The translations under genes were made by a program, and so were the position numbers. A stretch of DNA of 64,000 bases, taken from positions 1 through 64,000 of the forward strand of contig DATIXG010000048.1 of assembly GCA_035518815.1 (NCBI GenBank), written 5' to 3'. The notes beneath the pieces were generated by a model. The model did no database searches. It saw only the letters and a list, made by a program, of their open reading frames with translations, and was not told the DNA's origin. Source of the DNA: AG25 sp035518815. Lineage in GTDB: Bacteria > Gemmatimonadota > Gemmatimonadetes > Gemmatimonadales > GWC2-71-9. Shown piece after piece: positions 43,992 through 51,267 of the stretch. Numbering within the stretch: the stretch's first letter is position 1; each line of letters starts with the position of its first letter.

Positions 43992-44716
43992 GGGGCGCTC
44001 ACCCCGGCATCGGCGCTCCGCCGGTAGGCGATCGGATCGTGAGCGCCCGCCTCGGCGAACCCTTTGAGGCGCAAGACGCACGCGTCACACCGGCCACACG
44101 CTTCGCCTCGGGCCGAGGGGTCATAACAGCTCGAGGTGAGCGCATAGTCCACCCCGAGCGCCAGGCCCGTCCGGATGATCTGGGCCTTCGACATCGTGAT
44201 GAGTGGCGCGTGGATCTGCAGGTGTTGGCGGCCCTCCACCCCGGTCTTCGTCGCAAGGTCGGCGAGCGTCTGGAAGGCGGCGAGGTATTCCGGCCGGCAG
44301 TCCGGGTAGCCCGAATAGTCGAGAGCGTTGACCCCGACGAAGATGTCGGACGCCCCGAGCACCTCGGCCCATGCAAGCGCGAAAGAAAGGAAAATGGTGT
44401 TGCGGGCAGGCACGTAGGTGACCGGGATGCCCTGCGCCATCTCGAGCGGCGCGCGGTCCTTGGGGACCGCGATGTCGTCCGTGAGGGCTGATCCGCCGAA
44501 ACGCCGCAGGTCCAGGTCAAGGATCTCGTGGCGGGTCACCCCTTGAGCCCGGGCCACCTGCCGCGCGGCGTCTACCTCGGCCGCATGCCGCTGGCCGTAG
44601 CGGAACGTGAGCGCGTAAGCTTCGAACCCGTCGCGCCGGGCGATCGCCAGCACGGTGGCGGAATCGACGCCGCCGGACAGAAGCACGACCGCTTTCGGGG
44701 TGGCTGTGCGACCCAT
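43988..44716 (-). CDS. queC: 7-cyano-7-deazaguanine synthase
   Basis: ATP-dependent conversion of CDG to preQ0. 242 residues with the PP-loop VVLLSGGVDSATVL and the C-terminal zinc site SCYDPSARGEACGRCDACVLRLKGF. NTIFLSFALAWAEVLGA is the conserved middle. It is upstream of queE and divergent from queF; 36 bases separate the start codons. Confidence 0.96.
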   Translation of the reverse strand: MGRTATPKAVVLLSGGVDSATVLAIARRDGFEAYALTFRYGQRHAAEVDAARQVARAQGVTRHEILDLDLRRFGGSALTDDIAVPKDRAPLEMAQGIPVTYVPARNTIFLSFALAWAEVLGASDIFVGVNALDYSGYPDCRPEYLAAFQTLADLATKTGVEGRQHLQIHAPLITMSKAQIIRTGLALGVDYALTSSCYDPSARGEACGRCDACVLRLKGFAEAGAHDPIAYRRSADAGVSAP

Positions 44717-44752
44717 ACGTTAGCAAAGGTACAGGCATGGAGAATGGGACGC

Positions 44753-45160
44753 ATGTCAGCGCGTGAGCAGAGGCTACCCCCGGCAGGGCCGCTCCCCCGG
44801 CCGGGCAATCCAACGGAGGCGCGGGAGCTCCTCAAGGCCGAGGCGTTCCCCGCGCCGGCCGTTGCGCGGGTGACCCTCGATGCAACGGAGTTCACGTCGA
44901 TTTGCCCGCGGACCGGGCAGCCCGACTTCGGGAGCGTCATCGTCGAGTACTCGCCTGGGAAGCGCTGCCTCGAGTCCAAGTCGCTCAAGTTCTACTTGTG
45001 GTCGTACCGAGACGAGGGGGCGTTCTGTGAGAGTCTCGCGGCCCGGATCGCCGACGACATCGTCTACGCGATCGAGCCGAAGTCTCTGCGGGTCACGGTG
45101 CACCAGAACATCCGGGGCGGGATCGCCCTCGTGGCGGAGGCGCGGCGCGGAGGAGACTGA
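44753..45160 (+). CDS. queF: NADPH-dependent 7-cyano-7-deazaguanine reductase (type I QueF)
   Basis: Reduces preQ0 to preQ1 in queuosine synthesis. 135 residues, the short homodimeric form. The catalytic Cys is in FTSICPRTGQPDFG, with the E(S)KSLKFYLWSYRDEGAFCE motif. An in-frame ATG at 44744 is possible. It is divergent from queC-queE, so the three form a divergon; no riboswitch is evident between them. Confidence 0.95.
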   Translation: MSAREQRLPPAGPLPRPGNPTEARELLKAEAFPAPAVARVTLDATEFTSICPRTGQPDFGSVIVEYSPGKRCLESKSLKFYLWSYRDEGAFCESLAARIADDIVYAIEPKSLRVTVHQNIRGGIALVAEARRGGD

Positions 45161-45191
45161 CCTGGTGCCCGCCGCAAGGGCGGGCACCAGG
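45161..45191. terminator. Bidirectional terminator between queF and the membrane protein gene
   Basis: CCTGGTGCCCGCC (45161-45173) pairs perfectly with GGCGGGCACCAGG (45179-45191) around loop GCAAG, starting right after the queF stop. There is no T-run on the plus strand. Confidence 0.7.
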
Positions 45192-45200
45192 TCCGCGTAG

Positions 45201-46163
45201 CTAGACCCGTACTTCCACCGGCCCACTACCCAGCCGCTGCCGCAGCACGGGGTGCGTTTGCCACACGTACCACCCCATCGACCCCACCGCCAGGACGTTC
45301 GCGACGAGGGCCGCCCAAACACCGAGCGGGCCAAGGACCCATTGGGCTCCCTGCGCCAGCACCGCTGCGACGCCGGCCTCGAGCACGATGACTGTCATCA
45401 CCGCGAGCAGCAAGAATGACGGCGAGCGCTCGATTTGCTCGGCGATCGCGACGAACACGATGCCGGCGACCGCAAAGGCGGTGAAGTGCACGACCGTGTA
45501 GGCTGCCACGATGCCCAGGGTGAAATCGATCGCGTCGGCGTTCGAGGCGCCGAACAGCAGCGCCGACCCGAGTGCGCCGGGTGTGGCGAAGGGGTGGCCA
45601 GTGATGAGATCCACGAAGAAGAAGAACAGCGCGACAACGCCGCCGCCGAGCAGGCCCGTGGTCAGCCCGCGCGTGAGCTGAGGATGTGCCTTAAGCGCCC
45701 CGAGGCCGATCGGGAGCTGGGCGCGCTCGGCGCGATGCAGATACGTCATGAGGGCCAGCCCGGACAGGAGATTCGCGCCGATCACGTGCTGCCAGGGGAC
45801 CACTTCCGACGGCGGGAGGCCGCTCAGGAACAACGCCGTATAGAAGACCACCTCCTGGGCAACGATCCCGAAGAAGAGACCGAGCAACAGCCGGGGTGCC
45901 GTCTGCAGCGCCACCATCGCCCACGCAGCGGCGACGCCCAAGAGGGCATAGACCCCCAGGTGGACGATCGAATACATCACCACGACCCGCAACGTGGGTT
46001 GCAGGAGGGGTTGCGCGTAGAGTGAGAATGCCAGCGACGCGGGCGTGCGGAATGGGTAGCCTGCGATCGTGTCGACGATGAGGAACCAGAGCGCGACCAC
46101 CAGGCCGGCCAGAAGGCCGCCGATGACGCCGTGGACAATCAGCTCGTTGCTGGACCGTTTCAT
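45201..46163 (-). CDS. Hypothetical membrane protein with internal duplication
   Basis: A 320-residue protein with about eight helices. The halves are homologous: GGLLAGLVVALWFLIVDTIAGYPFRTPASL (about residue 15) matches TGLLGGGVVALFFFFVDLITGHPFATPGAL (about residue 170), and each half later has a VxHxxxxxxxG helix. No known domain is recognised. The acidic VD pair and GYPFRTPA motif are conserved between halves and may be functional. Function unknown. Confidence 0.75.
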   Translation of the reverse strand: MKRSSNELIVHGVIGGLLAGLVVALWFLIVDTIAGYPFRTPASLAFSLYAQPLLQPTLRVVVMYSIVHLGVYALLGVAAAWAMVALQTAPRLLLGLFFGIVAQEVVFYTALFLSGLPPSEVVPWQHVIGANLLSGLALMTYLHRAERAQLPIGLGALKAHPQLTRGLTTGLLGGGVVALFFFFVDLITGHPFATPGALGSALLFGASNADAIDFTLGIVAAYTVVHFTAFAVAGIVFVAIAEQIERSPSFLLLAVMTVIVLEAGVAAVLAQGAQWVLGPLGVWAALVANVLAVGSMGWYVWQTHPVLRQRLGSGPVEVRV

Positions 46164-46343
46164 TGTCTAGCCCTCCTGCTCATGATGTGCACCGGAGCGA
46201 GAGGGGGCCGTGGTGGGGGCGTCGGCGCCGCGTGGGGGCGCCGGCGCCCGGCTGCCCCCGAGCCTATCATACCCAGTGGGCCGTGAAGAGCCAGAATTGG
46301 GGCAAGCCGGCGCGGAAGGGTGCTGCGGAGTGCCGCTCGCAAT

Positions 46344-46358
46344 GTGCACTCCGTGCAC
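46344..46358 (+). promoter_or_regulatory. GTGCA-N5-TGCAC palindrome 1 (glnA side)
   Basis: GTGCA CTCCG TGCAC, perfect arms. It is 74 bases from the next copy. Confidence 0.55.
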
Positions 46359-46417
46359 GGAAATGACGTTATATCTCAAATTTCGAAGCACGGCACTTGC
46401 GAACGACGCGACTTTTC

Positions 46418-46432
46418 GTGCATATTTTGCAC
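46418..46432 (+). promoter_or_regulatory. GTGCA-N5-TGCAC palindrome 2 (glnA side)
   Basis: GTGCA TATTT TGCAC with flanking C and G extending the symmetry to 17 bases. It differs by one base from the site at 50928-50942. Confidence 0.6.
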
Positions 46433-46500
46433 GGGTGCTGATACACGTGTGCTAGTGCGTTTCGCCGCGATCCAGCCGAGCTTCTGGTGTCCTGCGAATC

Positions 46501-46515
46501 GTGCACGCCATGCAG
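46501..46515 (+). promoter_or_regulatory. GTGCA-N5-TGCAG near-palindrome 3 (glnA side)
   Basis: GTGCA CGCCA TGCAG, one mismatch from the motif, 83 bases from copy 2. Confidence 0.4.
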
Positions 46516-46611
46516 GGCAGGCACGACGGACATGCAAGTCCTGTGACTCCAGGCGGGGTGCTGCGGTCGCTGGTGCGAACTCGTGACCCGTTTTCTTGAC
46601 GTTTTGTTTTC

Positions 46612-46640
46612 TTGACGCCTTTTCCAGCGGAGCGTAGCTT
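46612..46640 (+). promoter_or_regulatory. Probable glnA promoter
   Basis: TTGACG (46612-46617), 17-base spacer, TAGCTT (46635-46640). The -35 lies within a duplicated 11-base sequence whose other copy is 16 bases upstream, so a second start may exist. Confidence 0.55.
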
Positions 46641-46694
46641 CACCGGCCTCGCAGCCGCTCGAACACTCGATCGCCTCGGAGGATAGAGCCCCTT

Positions 46695-48146
46695 ATGTCC
46701 GCAACCGCTTCATCAACAGCAAAGACCACCCCGGCCGACGTGATTCGACGGGCGAAAGAGACCGGCGTCCAGGTCGTTGACGTGCGCTTCACGGATCTCC
46801 CCGGTACGTGGCAGCATTTCTCGGTTCCCGTCTCCGAGTTGACGGAGAGCTTGTTTGCCGAGGGGATCGGGTTCGACGGCTCGTCGATCCGCGGATTCCA
46901 GGCGATCAATGAGAGCGACATGCTGCTCTTCCCTGACCCGGCGAGCGCCTTCGTGGATCCGTGCCTCACGGTGCCGACCCTGTCGCTCACTTGCGACATC
47001 GGCGACCCGATCACGGGGCAGCGCTACACACGCGACCCGCGCTTCGTGGCGCAGAAGGCCGAGGCATTCCTCACCAAGTCGGGGTTCGCGGACACCGTGT
47101 ACTACGGGCCCGAGGCGGAGTTCTACATCTTCAACTCGGCGCGGTTCGATCAGAACGCGCACGAGGGCTACTACCACATCGACTCCGAGGAAGGCATCTG
47201 GAACTCGGGTGCGGGCGCCGACGGCAAGCCGAACGAGGCGCATCGGCCACGCCACAAGGAAGGCTATTTCCCGGTGCCGCCCACCGACAAGCAGCAGGAT
47301 CTCCGGTCCAAGATCATGCTCGCGATGATCGGCGCGGGTATTCCGGTCGAAGTGCATCACCACGAGGTCGGCACGGCGGGACAGACGGAAATCGACATGC
47401 GATTCGGGACGCTCACCCGCATGGCGGATCAGATCATGATGTACAAGTACATCGTGAAGAACGTCTGCCGCCAGAACGGCTACACGGCGACCTTCATGCC
47501 CAAGCCGATGTTCGGCGACAACGGCTCGGGGATGCACGTGCACATGAGCCTGTGGAAGGGCGGCAACCCGCTGTTCTTCGACGCCAACGGGTACGCCCTG
47601 CTGTCAGAGATGGCGCGGCACTATATCGGCGGTCTCATCAAGCACGCGGCCGCGGTGCTGGCGTTCGCCGCGCCGACGACCAACAGCTACCGGCGACTGG
47701 TGCCGGGCTATGAGGCCCCGATCAACCTGATGTACTCGGCACGCAACCGCTCGGCGATCTGCCGCATCCCGATGTACTCGAAGTCGCCCAAGGCGAAGCG
47801 TATCGAGTTCCGGGCGCCCGACCCGTCGAGCAATCCGTATCTCACGTTCGCCGCGCTGCTGATGGCGGGTTTGGACGGCGTCAAGAACAAGATCGAGCCG
47901 CCCAAGCCGCTCGATAAGGACCTGTACGATCTCGAGCCGGAAGAGCGCAAGCACATCAAGAACACGCCGGGCTCGCTCGGCGAGTCGCTCGCCGCGCTCG
48001 AGGCGGACAATGCGTTCCTGAAGGAAGGGGGCGTGTTCACGGACGACCTGATCGAAACCTGGGTTTCCTACAAGCGCGCGAAAGAGATCGATCCGGTGGC
48101 GCTCCGGCCTCATCCCTACGAGTTCTTCCTGTACTACGACGCCTAG
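46695..48146 (+). CDS. glnA: Glutamine synthetase type I (beta-like)
   Basis: Makes glutamine from glutamate, ammonia and ATP. 483 residues. Metal and ATP motifs: GFDGSSIRGF, YGPEAEFYIFN, VEVHHHEVGTAGQTEIDMRF, KPMFGDNGSGMHVHMSLWK, NSYRRLVPGYEAP. The loop KDLYDLEPEE carries the Tyr position that is adenylylated in beta-type enzymes, so covalent control is possible; no glnE is in the window. It is preceded by repeated palindromes and followed after 77 bases by a second, different glutamine synthetase. Confidence 0.95.
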   Translation: MSATASSTAKTTPADVIRRAKETGVQVVDVRFTDLPGTWQHFSVPVSELTESLFAEGIGFDGSSIRGFQAINESDMLLFPDPASAFVDPCLTVPTLSLTCDIGDPITGQRYTRDPRFVAQKAEAFLTKSGFADTVYYGPEAEFYIFNSARFDQNAHEGYYHIDSEEGIWNSGAGADGKPNEAHRPRHKEGYFPVPPTDKQQDLRSKIMLAMIGAGIPVEVHHHEVGTAGQTEIDMRFGTLTRMADQIMMYKYIVKNVCRQNGYTATFMPKPMFGDNGSGMHVHMSLWKGGNPLFFDANGYALLSEMARHYIGGLIKHAAAVLAFAAPTTNSYRRLVPGYEAPINLMYSARNRSAICRIPMYSKSPKAKRIEFRAPDPSSNPYLTFAALLMAGLDGVKNKIEPPKPLDKDLYDLEPEERKHIKNTPGSLGESLAALEADNAFLKEGGVFTDDLIETWVSYKRAKEIDPVALRPHPYEFFLYYDA

Positions 48147-48155
48147 CGTAGGTTG

Positions 48156-48210
48156 TGGAGGATGGTGAGGGCTGGTGGAGGCTACCTCCCCCATCCTCCA
48201 CCATCCTCCA
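48156..48210 (+). repeat. Inverted GGAGGATGG-type short repeats between the two glutamine synthetases
   Basis: TGGAGGATGGTG (48156-48167) pairs with CACCATCCTCCA (48199-48210); the right arm is a tandem CCATCCTCCA decamer. The structure sits 14 bases before the second gene. Confidence 0.65.
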
Positions 48211-48223
48211 AGACCTGCCTCTC

Positions 48224-49576
48224 ATGACCACCGCCACCCCCAAAGCCACTGGAGCCACCAAGAAGGACATTCTCGCACTCTGTCGCGAGCGGGGCGTCGC
48301 ATTCCTCCGCCTGCAGTTCACCGACATCCTCGGCATCAACAAGAACTTCGAGGTGCCCGAGAGCCAGTTCGAGAAGGCGCTCGAGGGCGACATTCGCTTC
48401 GACGGCTCGGCGATCGAGGGGTTCGTCCGCATCGAAGAGTCGGACATGGTGCTGAAGCCGGATCTCGACACGTTCCGCGTGCTGCCGTACGACGACGAAG
48501 GTGGGCGCGTCGCGCGGCTGCTGTGCGACATCTACAATCCGGACGGCTCGCCCTTCGCGGGCTGCCCGCGCCAGACGCTGAAGCGCCAAATCGCCCGCGC
48601 GCACGCGCTGCGGTACGACGTGATGGTGGGCGTCGAGGCCGAGTTCTACATCTTCCAGCTCGACGCCGGCGGCAAGCCCACCACGAAGACGCACGACAGT
48701 GGCGGGTACTTCGACCTGACGCCCGTTGACCGGGCGGAGCAGATCCGGCGCGTCATCGTGCGCGACCTCGCATCCATGGGCTTTGAGGTCGAGGGCGGCC
48801 ACCACGAGGTGGCGCCGGGGCAGCACGAGATCGACTTCCGGTTTGCCACGGCGCTCGAGACGGCCGACAACCTCGCGACCTTCAAATTCGTCGTGCGGAA
48901 CGTCGCCTACCGTCACGGATTCCTGGCGACGTTCATGCCGCAGCCGATCTTCGGGCAGGCAGGCTCGGGGATGCACACGAGCCACTCCCTGTTCCAGCAG
49001 TCGAAGAACGCGTTCTACGACGCCAAGGCGCAGTGGGAGCTATCGACCGTCGCGCTCCAATACATCGGGGGTTTGCTCAAGCACGCGCGCGGGTTCTGCG
49101 CCGTGACCAATCCGCTGGTCAACAGCTACAAGCGGCTGGTGCCCGGTTACGAGGCGCCGGTCCACGTCGCGTGGTCCATGCGGAACCGGTCACCCCTGAT
49201 CCGGATCCCGGAGCGCCGCAGCGTCGGTACCCGCTGCGAGCTGCGCATGCCTGATCCGTCGGCCGACCCGTATCTCTCACTCACCGTGCAGATCGCCGCG
49301 GGCCTGGACGGGATCGAGCGCAAGCTCACGCCGCCCGATCCCGTCAACAAGAACATCTTCGAGATGAGCTACCGGGAGCGCCGGCACTACCGCATCGACG
49401 ACCTCCCGCGCGACCTGCACGAGGCGCTCGAGTATCTCGAGAAGGACGACACGATCCGCGCCGCGCTCGGCGAGCACATCTACGAACGCTTCACGGAGGC
49501 CAAGCAGCGCGAGTGGCAGGAGTATATCGGCCGGGTGAGCGAGTGGGAGCTGGAGCGGTACCTGGGACTGTACTAG
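48224..49576 (+). CDS. Glutamine synthetase type I (alpha-like)
   Basis: 450 residues, shorter than the upstream enzyme and lacking its insertion. It resembles the alpha group (Firmicutes/Thermotoga), controlled by feedback rather than adenylylation. Motifs: RLQFTDILGINKNFEVP, RFDGSAIEGF, VGVEAEFYIF, EGGHHEVAPGQHEIDFRF, QPIFGQAGSGMHTSHSLF, NSYKRLVPGYEAPVHVAWSMRNRSPLIRIPE. The loop equivalent to the adenylylation site is different (NIFEMSYRERR). The two genes probably form an operon, interrupted by a repeat hairpin. Confidence 0.94.
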   Translation: MTTATPKATGATKKDILALCRERGVAFLRLQFTDILGINKNFEVPESQFEKALEGDIRFDGSAIEGFVRIEESDMVLKPDLDTFRVLPYDDEGGRVARLLCDIYNPDGSPFAGCPRQTLKRQIARAHALRYDVMVGVEAEFYIFQLDAGGKPTTKTHDSGGYFDLTPVDRAEQIRRVIVRDLASMGFEVEGGHHEVAPGQHEIDFRFATALETADNLATFKFVVRNVAYRHGFLATFMPQPIFGQAGSGMHTSHSLFQQSKNAFYDAKAQWELSTVALQYIGGLLKHARGFCAVTNPLVNSYKRLVPGYEAPVHVAWSMRNRSPLIRIPERRSVGTRCELRMPDPSADPYLSLTVQIAAGLDGIERKLTPPDPVNKNIFEMSYRERRHYRIDDLPRDLHEALEYLEKDDTIRAALGEHIYERFTEAKQREWQEYIGRVSEWELERYLGLY

Positions 49577-49676
49577 ATGCTAGGCGGGTAGACGGGTAGA
49601 CGGTTAGATGCTAGAGGGCGCGCTCGTTCACCCGGCTAACAGCCGACCGTCTAACCGTCTAACCGCTCTAGTACTA
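49577..49676. repeat. Inverted octamer-repeat element, likely terminator
   Basis: The left arm carries tandem GGGTAGAC, GGGTAGAC, GGTTAGAT; the right arm ACCGTCTA, ACCGTCTA, ACCG. They form a long hairpin between the convergent glutamine synthetase and porin genes. Both arms are flanked by CTAG-containing words. Confidence 0.7.
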
Positions 49677-50843
49677 GAACAGGTACACGGCGCTGATGCC
49701 GGCACTCACCTGGCTGGTTTCACCATCGAAGACCATCAGGTTCGAGTGGTCGTAGCGCACTTCGGGGCGTACGAGCGCACCCTTGAAGGCTTTGATGTTC
49801 AGCGTTCCCGTGAGACTCCAGATCTTCTGGGCTGAGCCATCCGACGCGGGGAAGCCGAGTACCCCCGACGTACGGAAACCGTTGGTGTCATCCACGTAGT
49901 CGGCGCGCAAGGCGACGTTGAGGGCGGGCGAGGCATCGGTAGCGAGCCAGCCGCTCACCCCCCACCACTTGGCATCCTGCGTAGGATCGGGGAGCGCGGC
50001 GTTGGCCTTCTCCGTCCCCCAATCGGCCTGCACCCAGAAGGAGGACTTCCCGAACTTCTGGTTGAGGAGCGCTTCCGCTCCCATCCGCGCCGCGTCGCTC
50101 GTTTCCGCCTCCATGTTACCCCAATACCCGAGCAGGCCCAGCGAGGTGTTGCCGGAGGCAAAGCCGATCCGTCCCATGAACGACTTTTGCCCGTCGTTCA
50201 CGACCACCCGGTCCCACCCGTTGTCGATTCGCAGCTCGACGTCCACCACGTTCGAGGGTTTGAAATCGAGCTCGATACCCGTGGCCGTGAAGTTCTCCAC
50301 GAAGTTGAAGAGGTTACCCTCCGAAAAGTTGGGCTGGAGTGGAGTATCGATCACCTCGAGGCCCATCAGCGTCACCATCTTCCCGAACTTGATCTGTACA
50401 CCCTTGCCATTCTTGGTCGGCATGTTCAGCACGAAGTACGCTTGTTGGATGTCGCCGTTCGGCCCCAGGGCAAACGGACCCGTCGAATGGATCACCTCGG
50501 CGTCCTGGCCGAAGGTCAGGTCCACATGCGCACCGGCATCGAGCTTACTCGCGACGAACGCCCGATCGAGCGTCAGCCTGGCGGCGTTCACCATGAACGC
50601 ATTCGAGTAGCGGTCGAACAGCCGGCCCACGACCAGATTGGTCGTCGAGTCAACGGTCTTGCTCGAGTACATGTACGATGCCACCACGAAACCTGACACG
50701 ACCAGTGAAGGCGCCGGCGTCGAATCCGGTCCCTCGATTGGGACAGTCGCGGCGGCCAGCGGGCTGACAAGGGGTACGGCGAGCACGGCCAGCCAGGCCA
50801 GGCTGCACACCGCCCTTAGGATCGGACGGATCTGACGAGACAT
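49674..50843 (-). CDS. Outer-membrane porin-like beta-barrel
   Basis: A 389-residue exported protein with signal peptide (LAWLAVLAVPLVSPLAAA). Its strands fit the BBP2/OprB-like porin group (VVASYMYSSKTVDST, FGQDAEVIHSTGPFALGPNG, IQIKFGKMVTLMGLEVIDTP-like region, and final ISAVYLF ending in Phe). It may take up small nitrogenous solutes: operators upstream match those at glnA. Substrate unknown. Confidence 0.8.
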   Translation of the reverse strand: MSRQIRPILRAVCSLAWLAVLAVPLVSPLAAATVPIEGPDSTPAPSLVVSGFVVASYMYSSKTVDSTTNLVVGRLFDRYSNAFMVNAARLTLDRAFVASKLDAGAHVDLTFGQDAEVIHSTGPFALGPNGDIQQAYFVLNMPTKNGKGVQIKFGKMVTLMGLEVIDTPLQPNFSEGNLFNFVENFTATGIELDFKPSNVVDVELRIDNGWDRVVVNDGQKSFMGRIGFASGNTSLGLLGYWGNMEAETSDAARMGAEALLNQKFGKSSFWVQADWGTEKANAALPDPTQDAKWWGVSGWLATDASPALNVALRADYVDDTNGFRTSGVLGFPASDGSAQKIWSLTGTLNIKAFKGALVRPEVRYDHSNLMVFDGETSQVSAGISAVYLF

Positions 50844-50927
50844 GCCAACTCCTCAGGCGAAAGGTGAGGGATAGGTGCTGCGACTAGCGGAAGTGTATAC
50901 CTGGACTGCAGGAGTGTCAAGCATTTT

Positions 50928-50942
50928 GTGCATATTGTGCAC
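50928..50942. promoter_or_regulatory. GTGCA-N5-TGCAC palindrome 4 (porin/cimA region)
   Basis: GTGCA TATTG TGCAC, extended by T and A to a 17-base palindrome. It is almost identical to the glnA-side copy at 46418. It lies 85 bases upstream of the porin start; a shorter relative (GTGCA-N3-TGCAT) is at 50951-50963. Confidence 0.6.
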
Positions 50943-50999
50943 ATTTCCTCGTGCATCCTGCATTCTGCGCCCAATTCCCGTACTATTGACTGCCACATT

Positions 51000-51014
51000 G
51001 TGCATCGATGGCAC
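51000..51014. promoter_or_regulatory. GTGCA-N5-GGCAC near-palindrome 5 (porin/cimA region)
   Basis: GTGCA TCGAT GGCAC, one mismatch, 72 bases from copy 4. The spacing between pairs (72 and 74 bases) is similar on both sides. Confidence 0.45.
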
Positions 51015-51057
51015 GATGACGGCAACGTGGGGTGGGGGCCAGTTGCGCTACGCGGGG

Positions 51058-51085
51058 TTGACGCCGCCTGCCGTCCCGTTAGTAT
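51058..51085 (+). promoter_or_regulatory. Probable citramalate synthase promoter
   Basis: TTGACG (51058-51063), 16-base spacer, TAGTAT (51080-51085). The predicted start, about 51092, is just before the leader-peptide ATG, so the leader would be read almost leaderless. Confidence 0.55.
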
Positions 51086-51098
51086 GGCCGGAGCACAC

Positions 51099-51179
51099 AT
51101 GACCACCCGCGGCGGTGCCCTGATTCGAATTAGCGCGATCCGGCTCTCTTCGAGAGGCGGCGGGCAGGCACTCGGGTAG
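51099..51179 (+). CDS. Ile/Leu leader peptide of an attenuator
   Basis: A 26-codon frame, MTTRGGALIRISAIRLSS followed by a Gly-rich end. Three Ile codons (51123, 51129, 51138) and two Leu codons (51120, 51144) cluster just before the first hairpin arm. GGAG lies six bases before the ATG. The next gene makes the first committed isoleucine precursor, so a role in sensing charged tRNA-Ile fits. Recognised from composition and structure, not from homology. Confidence 0.7.
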   Translation: MTTRGGALIRISAIRLSSRGGGQALG

Positions 51180-51207
51180 TGCAGTCGTCAAACCGGTGCA
51201 GATGCCA

Positions 51208-51242
51208 CGCGGCCTCTCCAGCGAGAGGCCGCGGCTGTTTTC
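51208..51242 (+). terminator. Attenuator terminator before citramalate synthase
   Basis: CGCGGCCTCTC (51208-51218) pairs with GAGAGGCCGCG (51223-51233), loop CAGC, followed by GCTGTTTTC. An alternative arm GAGAGGC at 51152-51158 can pair with GCCTCTC at 51212-51218 as an antiterminator, and itself pairs with CTCTC at 51144-51148. Confidence 0.75.
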
Positions 51243-51267
51243 GGCCCTGCCGAGCATGAGGAACGGT

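Larger units (their letters stand above)
46164..46694 (+). other. Intergenic region upstream of glnA with operator cluster
   Basis: 531 bases without a convincing gene. It contains a relatively AT-rich centre, three GTGCA-N5-TGCAC-like palindromes (listed separately), a duplicated TTTTCTTGACG (46591-46601 and 46607-46617), and the probable glnA promoter. Confidence 0.7.

Noticed and set aside
44717..44752. preQ1 riboswitch between queC and queF
   Set aside because: The gap is only 36 bases and lacks the C-rich loop and A-rich tail of the aptamer.
46344..46432. NtrC boxes and sigma-54 promoter for glnA
   Set aside because: Half-sites have the opposite orientation and spacing to NtrC boxes, and no TGGCAC-N5-TTGC element is seen.
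46210..46586. Small genes in the glnA upstream region
   Set aside because: Open frames of 60-90 codons exist on both strands but lack ribosome-binding sites and recognisable composition.
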